Position numbers and translations under genes: made by a program | Notes under the pieces: model-generated | What the model saw: only the letters and a program-made list of their open reading frames with translations | Databases searched by the model: none | What the model was told of the DNA's origin: nothing | Part shown: positions 61,370 to 64,000 of the stretch, in pieces | How positions within the stretch are numbered: the stretch's first letter is position 1 | How the letters are laid out: each line of letters starts with the position of its first letter | From: Texcoconibacillus texcoconensis | GTDB taxonomy: Bacteria; Bacillota; Bacilli; Bacillales; Salisediminibacteriaceae | Reading direction: 5' to 3' | DNA: 64,000 nt | Assembly: GCF_014202575.1 (NCBI RefSeq) | Contig: NZ_JACHHB010000014.1 | Span: 35,509 to 99,508 of the forward strand

Positions 61370-62302
61370 TTATTCGTCGCTTTCTTCTCCGTCTTCCTCT
61401 TCTTCATCATCGTCTGATTCTTCGCCTTCTAACTCATCGTCTTCTTCTTCACCATTTGGTTCATCTAAACGGTCATGAAGCTCATCCAATTCTTCGTCAA
61501 AATTTTCTTCTGGCATATCTGTTTCTTCTTCAGGTAAAGATGGTAAATCTTGTTCTAGCAAACTAGACTCTTCTTCTACCTCTGGAAGTGCTGCTAGAGG
61601 CTCGTCAAAGTACTCATAAGGGTCAACCGCTACACCATTACGGCGGATTTCAAAGTGTGCATGAACACCTGCGTCACTATTAAATAGATTTTCGCCAGCG
61701 CTTGCAATCATGTCACCTTGTTCTACGGTATCTCCTTTTTCAACTTGAAGGTCTGCTAAACTTTGATAGACGGTTTTTACTTCATCGTCATGTTGGATTT
61801 CAACAACTTTTCCAAACAGATCATCTTCTTCTGCCTTTACAACATTCCCACTCATCGCAGACACAACGTCAAATGATTCGTTGTCTTCTGAAGATAAGTC
61901 AATACCTTGGTTTTGGTAATAGTAGTTGTTGTAACGAACGAGTGAATCTTTTTGTTCATCTTCTGAAGCTTCATAGTCGAAGAAAGTACCGACGATGTCA
62001 ATACTATGTTCATCTAGTACTGGCATCTTGAAGACTTCATCTTGCACCGCGGCTGTCAATGCATCTTGTTCGGCATCATCGGCATCTGGATCATCAACCC
62101 CATCGATTGGACCTTCTATATCAAATTCTGATTCTTGAGGGTCCTCTTCAGTGAGTTGATCTCCGTCGCCTGCCATCCAAATGAATGCAGTAATGACGAG
62201 TGCAGCTAAACTTAGGTAGACTGCAGGCAAAGCCCACTTCTTCTTCATTAGGCGTTTGAGATTCGCCTTTAAAGTTTCGAACTTAGATTGTTCTTCTCTC
62301 AT
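61370..62302 (-). CDS. spoIIQ: Stage II sporulation protein SpoIIQ (LytM/M23-type)
   Basis: 310 residues. Cytosolic N-terminus, one membrane helix (WALPAVYLSLAALVITAFIW, about 23-42), then a degenerate LytM domain at about 115-235 (GNVVKAEEDDLFGKVVEIQH, GVHAHFEIRRNG). The first metal His of active M23 enzymes is missing: QNQGIDL stands where H-x-G-x-D is usual, as expected for SpoIIQ, which acts as a forespore docking protein that binds SpoIIIAH across the septum. A 70-residue tail of almost only Glu and Asp ends the protein, longer than I recall for B. subtilis. Neighbour of spoIID. Confidence 0.92.
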   Translation of the reverse strand: MREEQSKFETLKANLKRLMKKKWALPAVYLSLAALVITAFIWMAGDGDQLTEEDPQESEFDIEGPIDGVDDPDADDAEQDALTAAVQDEVFKMPVLDEHSIDIVGTFFDYEASEDEQKDSLVRYNNYYYQNQGIDLSSEDNESFDVVSAMSGNVVKAEEDDLFGKVVEIQHDDEVKTVYQSLADLQVEKGDTVEQGDMIASAGENLFNSDAGVHAHFEIRRNGVAVDPYEYFDEPLAALPEVEEESSLLEQDLPSLPEEETDMPEENFDEELDELHDRLDEPNGEEEDDELEGEESDDDEEEEDGEESDE

Positions 62303-62437
62303 TTGATCATCACCTCAGCAACAAGTCTGATCAAATGTTGGAAACCTTATACATTATTTTGAAAATTCTTTGATAGAAAATAGGGGTGATTTTCCATTGG
62401 CGGAGTCAGCTTTTAAGGATGGGGGCTGTTAAAATAT

Positions 62438-62545
62438 TCCGTTTTGTGCATAGTGGCTCGTTTTTTGCGCTTGAAATGATTCGTTTTGCGCAAAAACCAA
62501 CAAGTTTTGTGCATCGTAAGAATATTTTTGTGCATGACCACGCAC
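62438..62545 (+). repeat. Degenerate tandem repeat with about 21-bp period (TTTTGTGCAT)
   Basis: CGTTTTGTGCATAG, CGTTTTTTGCGCTTG, CGTTTTGCGCAAAA, AGTTTTGTGCATCG and TATTTTTGTGCATGAC occur at steps of 19-23 bp. The core differs from the TTTTTCCTTCAGGT arrays. Confidence 0.65.
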
Positions 62546-62607
62546 AATCACCATTACTTGGATTAGAGTGATGTAAAAATGGACAATCTGTACGTTTTTT
62601 TAAAGCA

Positions 62608-62638
62608 TAAAAAGGGCTCGCTTACGGTAAGCGATACC
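62608..62638 (-). terminator. Terminator of spoIID
   Basis: GGG-TCGCTTACCGTAAGCGA-CCC with TTTTT on the minus strand (small mismatches near the base), 12 bp after the stop. Confidence 0.8.
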
Positions 62639-62649
62639 CTAGGAAATCA

Positions 62650-63687
62650 TTATTCATCGAGTAATGCGTAGCTTTCTTCTGGTTCTTTAATGTCGACACC
62701 TTCATAGTAGTAGTGGATGATGTCTTGATATGAGTGACCTTCTTTTGCCATACCATCGGCTCCGTATTGGCTCATTCCGACGCCGTGGCCCCATCCTTTT
62801 GTTGTGATTGTGATTTCGTCACCATCTCGAACCCAGGTGAAGTCACTGGAATCTAACTCTAATGCTTCGCGAACGTCTCTTCCGGAGAATGTTTGGCCGC
62901 TGATAACGACTTCATCGACTCGTTCACCTGATGTTTGTGAGCGAATTTCTCCTATCGTGTTGCCTTCGGGGAGGCGCACACCAAGCGCTTCTTCTATTTC
63001 GGTGCGGTGGATGGTTTGTTCGTTTTCAAATCGCGGTGATTCAGTATCCCAAGGGCTTTCTACTGTTTGTAGGTACGGAATTTCATTTTCCCAATATTCA
63101 TGGGCGTTTTCTGTGTATCCATTACTTGTAGAGAAAAAGGATGCTGTGATCGGTTCTCCTTCGTAAGTGATGACTTCTCCTCCAGTTTCAAAAACGGCTT
63201 GTTTTATACGGGCGATTTTCCAGTTGTAATCATCTTCCCATTCTTCTTTTAATTCTTCTTTACTTTTATAAACTTGATGGGTTACTGTATCAGTGACATC
63301 TGCTCCGTTAGGTAAGTGAATATCTCCTGAGTTGAGCAGTTGTTCATATATGTATGTACGCGCTGTTAATGCTTGGGCTTTTAGTGCTTCCATTTCAAAG
63401 CTAGCAGGCATTTCTGAGGCGACAACGCCAACGATGTATGATTCGAGTGGCACTTCATCAATACCTTCTGTTTGTGAGCGGTAGACAGAAACAGTCATTC
63501 CATCTTCGGTGTATTCTTCTAATTCGAGCTTTTCAACTTTACCATTGACGGCTTCTGATGATTGGACGGTCGCTTCTGGCGTAACAAACATTTCCTCGTC
63601 ATCGGAAAATACAGTTACGAGAATTGAAGGAATAAAGAGAATAACACCTGCTAATGCGACGGACGATAAAACGGCTTTTTTCATCAT
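62650..63687 (-). CDS. spoIID: Stage II sporulation protein D, SpoIID
   Basis: 345 residues (ATG 63687 or the next codon; AAGGAGGCC upstream). One N-terminal membrane anchor (VLSSVALAGVILFIPSILVT), then the SpoIID lytic transglycosylase domain: VVASEMPASFEMEALKAQAL with the catalytic Glu, and the C-terminal TTKGWGHGVGMSQYGADGMA with the metal or glycan-binding His and Cys-free loop. It cleaves denuded glycan during engulfment, together with SpoIIM and SpoIIP. Next to spoIIQ on the same strand as in B. subtilis. Confidence 0.96.
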   Translation of the reverse strand: MMKKAVLSSVALAGVILFIPSILVTVFSDDEEMFVTPEATVQSSEAVNGKVEKLELEEYTEDGMTVSVYRSQTEGIDEVPLESYIVGVVASEMPASFEMEALKAQALTARTYIYEQLLNSGDIHLPNGADVTDTVTHQVYKSKEELKEEWEDDYNWKIARIKQAVFETGGEVITYEGEPITASFFSTSNGYTENAHEYWENEIPYLQTVESPWDTESPRFENEQTIHRTEIEEALGVRLPEGNTIGEIRSQTSGERVDEVVISGQTFSGRDVREALELDSSDFTWVRDGDEITITTKGWGHGVGMSQYGADGMAKEGHSYQDIIHYYYEGVDIKEPEESYALLDE

Positions 63688-63911
63688 TTGGCCTCCTTGA
63701 GGTCATCAGGTTTGATCCCTTCATCGGTTATGTTCTAGCTTATTCAATGTTGGAACAGTAATATGAAACAAAATAGCAAATGTATCCCATACAATGATTC
63801 AAACCTTTGGAATCATAGTAGAATCATATGTGATTTAGTAGGCTTTAGAACTGAAAATTCCTTTTCTATGAACTCTATTATTAGCTAATAGAAGAAATAT
63901 TAAACAATCGA

Positions 63912-64000
63912 GTAGGAGGAGGGTTCGCCCCTCCGTCCTCTCACACCACCGTACGTACGGATCTCGTATACGGCGGTTCAATAAGTTGAGTGATGTTTTT
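63912..64000 (-). mobile_element. 3' end of a group II intron-like element, cut by the window edge
   Basis: On the minus strand the sequence runs GAACCGCCGTATACGAGATC then CGTACGTACGGTGGTG, a hairpin (63947-63976) resembling catalytic domain V, followed by GTGAGAGGACGGAGGGGCGA and a GGAGGG-TTCG-CCCTCC hairpin resembling domain VI. I recall this phrase from the 3' ends of Bacillus group II introns. If right, the intron and its reverse transcriptase lie beyond base 64000. Confidence 0.5.

Overview
The window looks like a chromosomal segment of a spore-forming, flagellated, probably salt- or alkali-adapted member of the Bacillaceae. The evidence is the minus-strand block spoIID - spoIIQ - spoIIID - mbl - flhO - flhP - epuA-like - fabZ at 56-63.7 kb (a Bacillus-type gene order), a YwqC/YwqD/YwqE tyrosine-kinase set at the left edge, strong AGGAGG ribosome sites, very acidic exported proteins, a BCCT osmolyte-type transporter and a true S-layer gene. 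No rRNA, tRNA or CRISPR was seen.

Layout. 0-2.3 kb: polysaccharide tyrosine phosphatase (cut by the edge), kinase and modulator. 2.4-8.1 kb: secreted and SLH-domain proteins. 8.6-15.6 kb: a probable small membrane peptide, then a sodium:solute symporter with its small partner, divergent from an M28 peptidase - OYE - ketopantoate reductase-like - Lrp operon. 15.5-20.6 kb: a REP-associated (RAYT) transposase overlapping comM, REP-like elements and a decayed partial comM duplication. 20.6-32.4 kb: a cell-surface locus with the S-layer protein and four SLH-anchored enzymes (two NlpC/P60 hydrolases, a subtilase, an amidase), interrupted by a TPR protein. 32.7-50.3 kb: an accessory stretch with transporters, a NERD protein, an NlpC/P60 protein whose catalytic Cys is Ser, an HExxH protein, a WxL/DUF916 surface system, UvsE and a CYP152-type P450. 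50.4-56 kb: three tiny acidic lipoproteins and two tandem PAS-GGDEF-EAL proteins. 56-63.7 kb: the conserved sporulation, shape and flagellar block. A group II intron-like 3' end starts at the right edge.

The most unusual signal is a family of 21-bp tandem repeats (core TTTTTCCTTCAGGT plus about 7 variable bases) in seven intergenic arrays, about 170 copies by eye, all in the same orientation whatever the neighbouring genes do. They lie mostly inside blocks where wobble positions are almost only G/T on the + strand, again regardless of gene direction, with sharp block edges inside two genes (near 6.15 kb and 30.59 kb). I know of no described system that explains these together. Other repeat families include two copies of a four-motif forward-forward-reverse-reverse module, REP-like elements tied to the RAYT gene, a MITE-like inverted repeat and repeated hairpins.

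Functionally, the surface genes form a coherent set: S-layer scaffold, SLH-tethered wall hydrolases (two with WalR-like boxes upstream) and a WxL/DUF916 layer. All functional calls come from reading sequence and motifs only; no database search was run.
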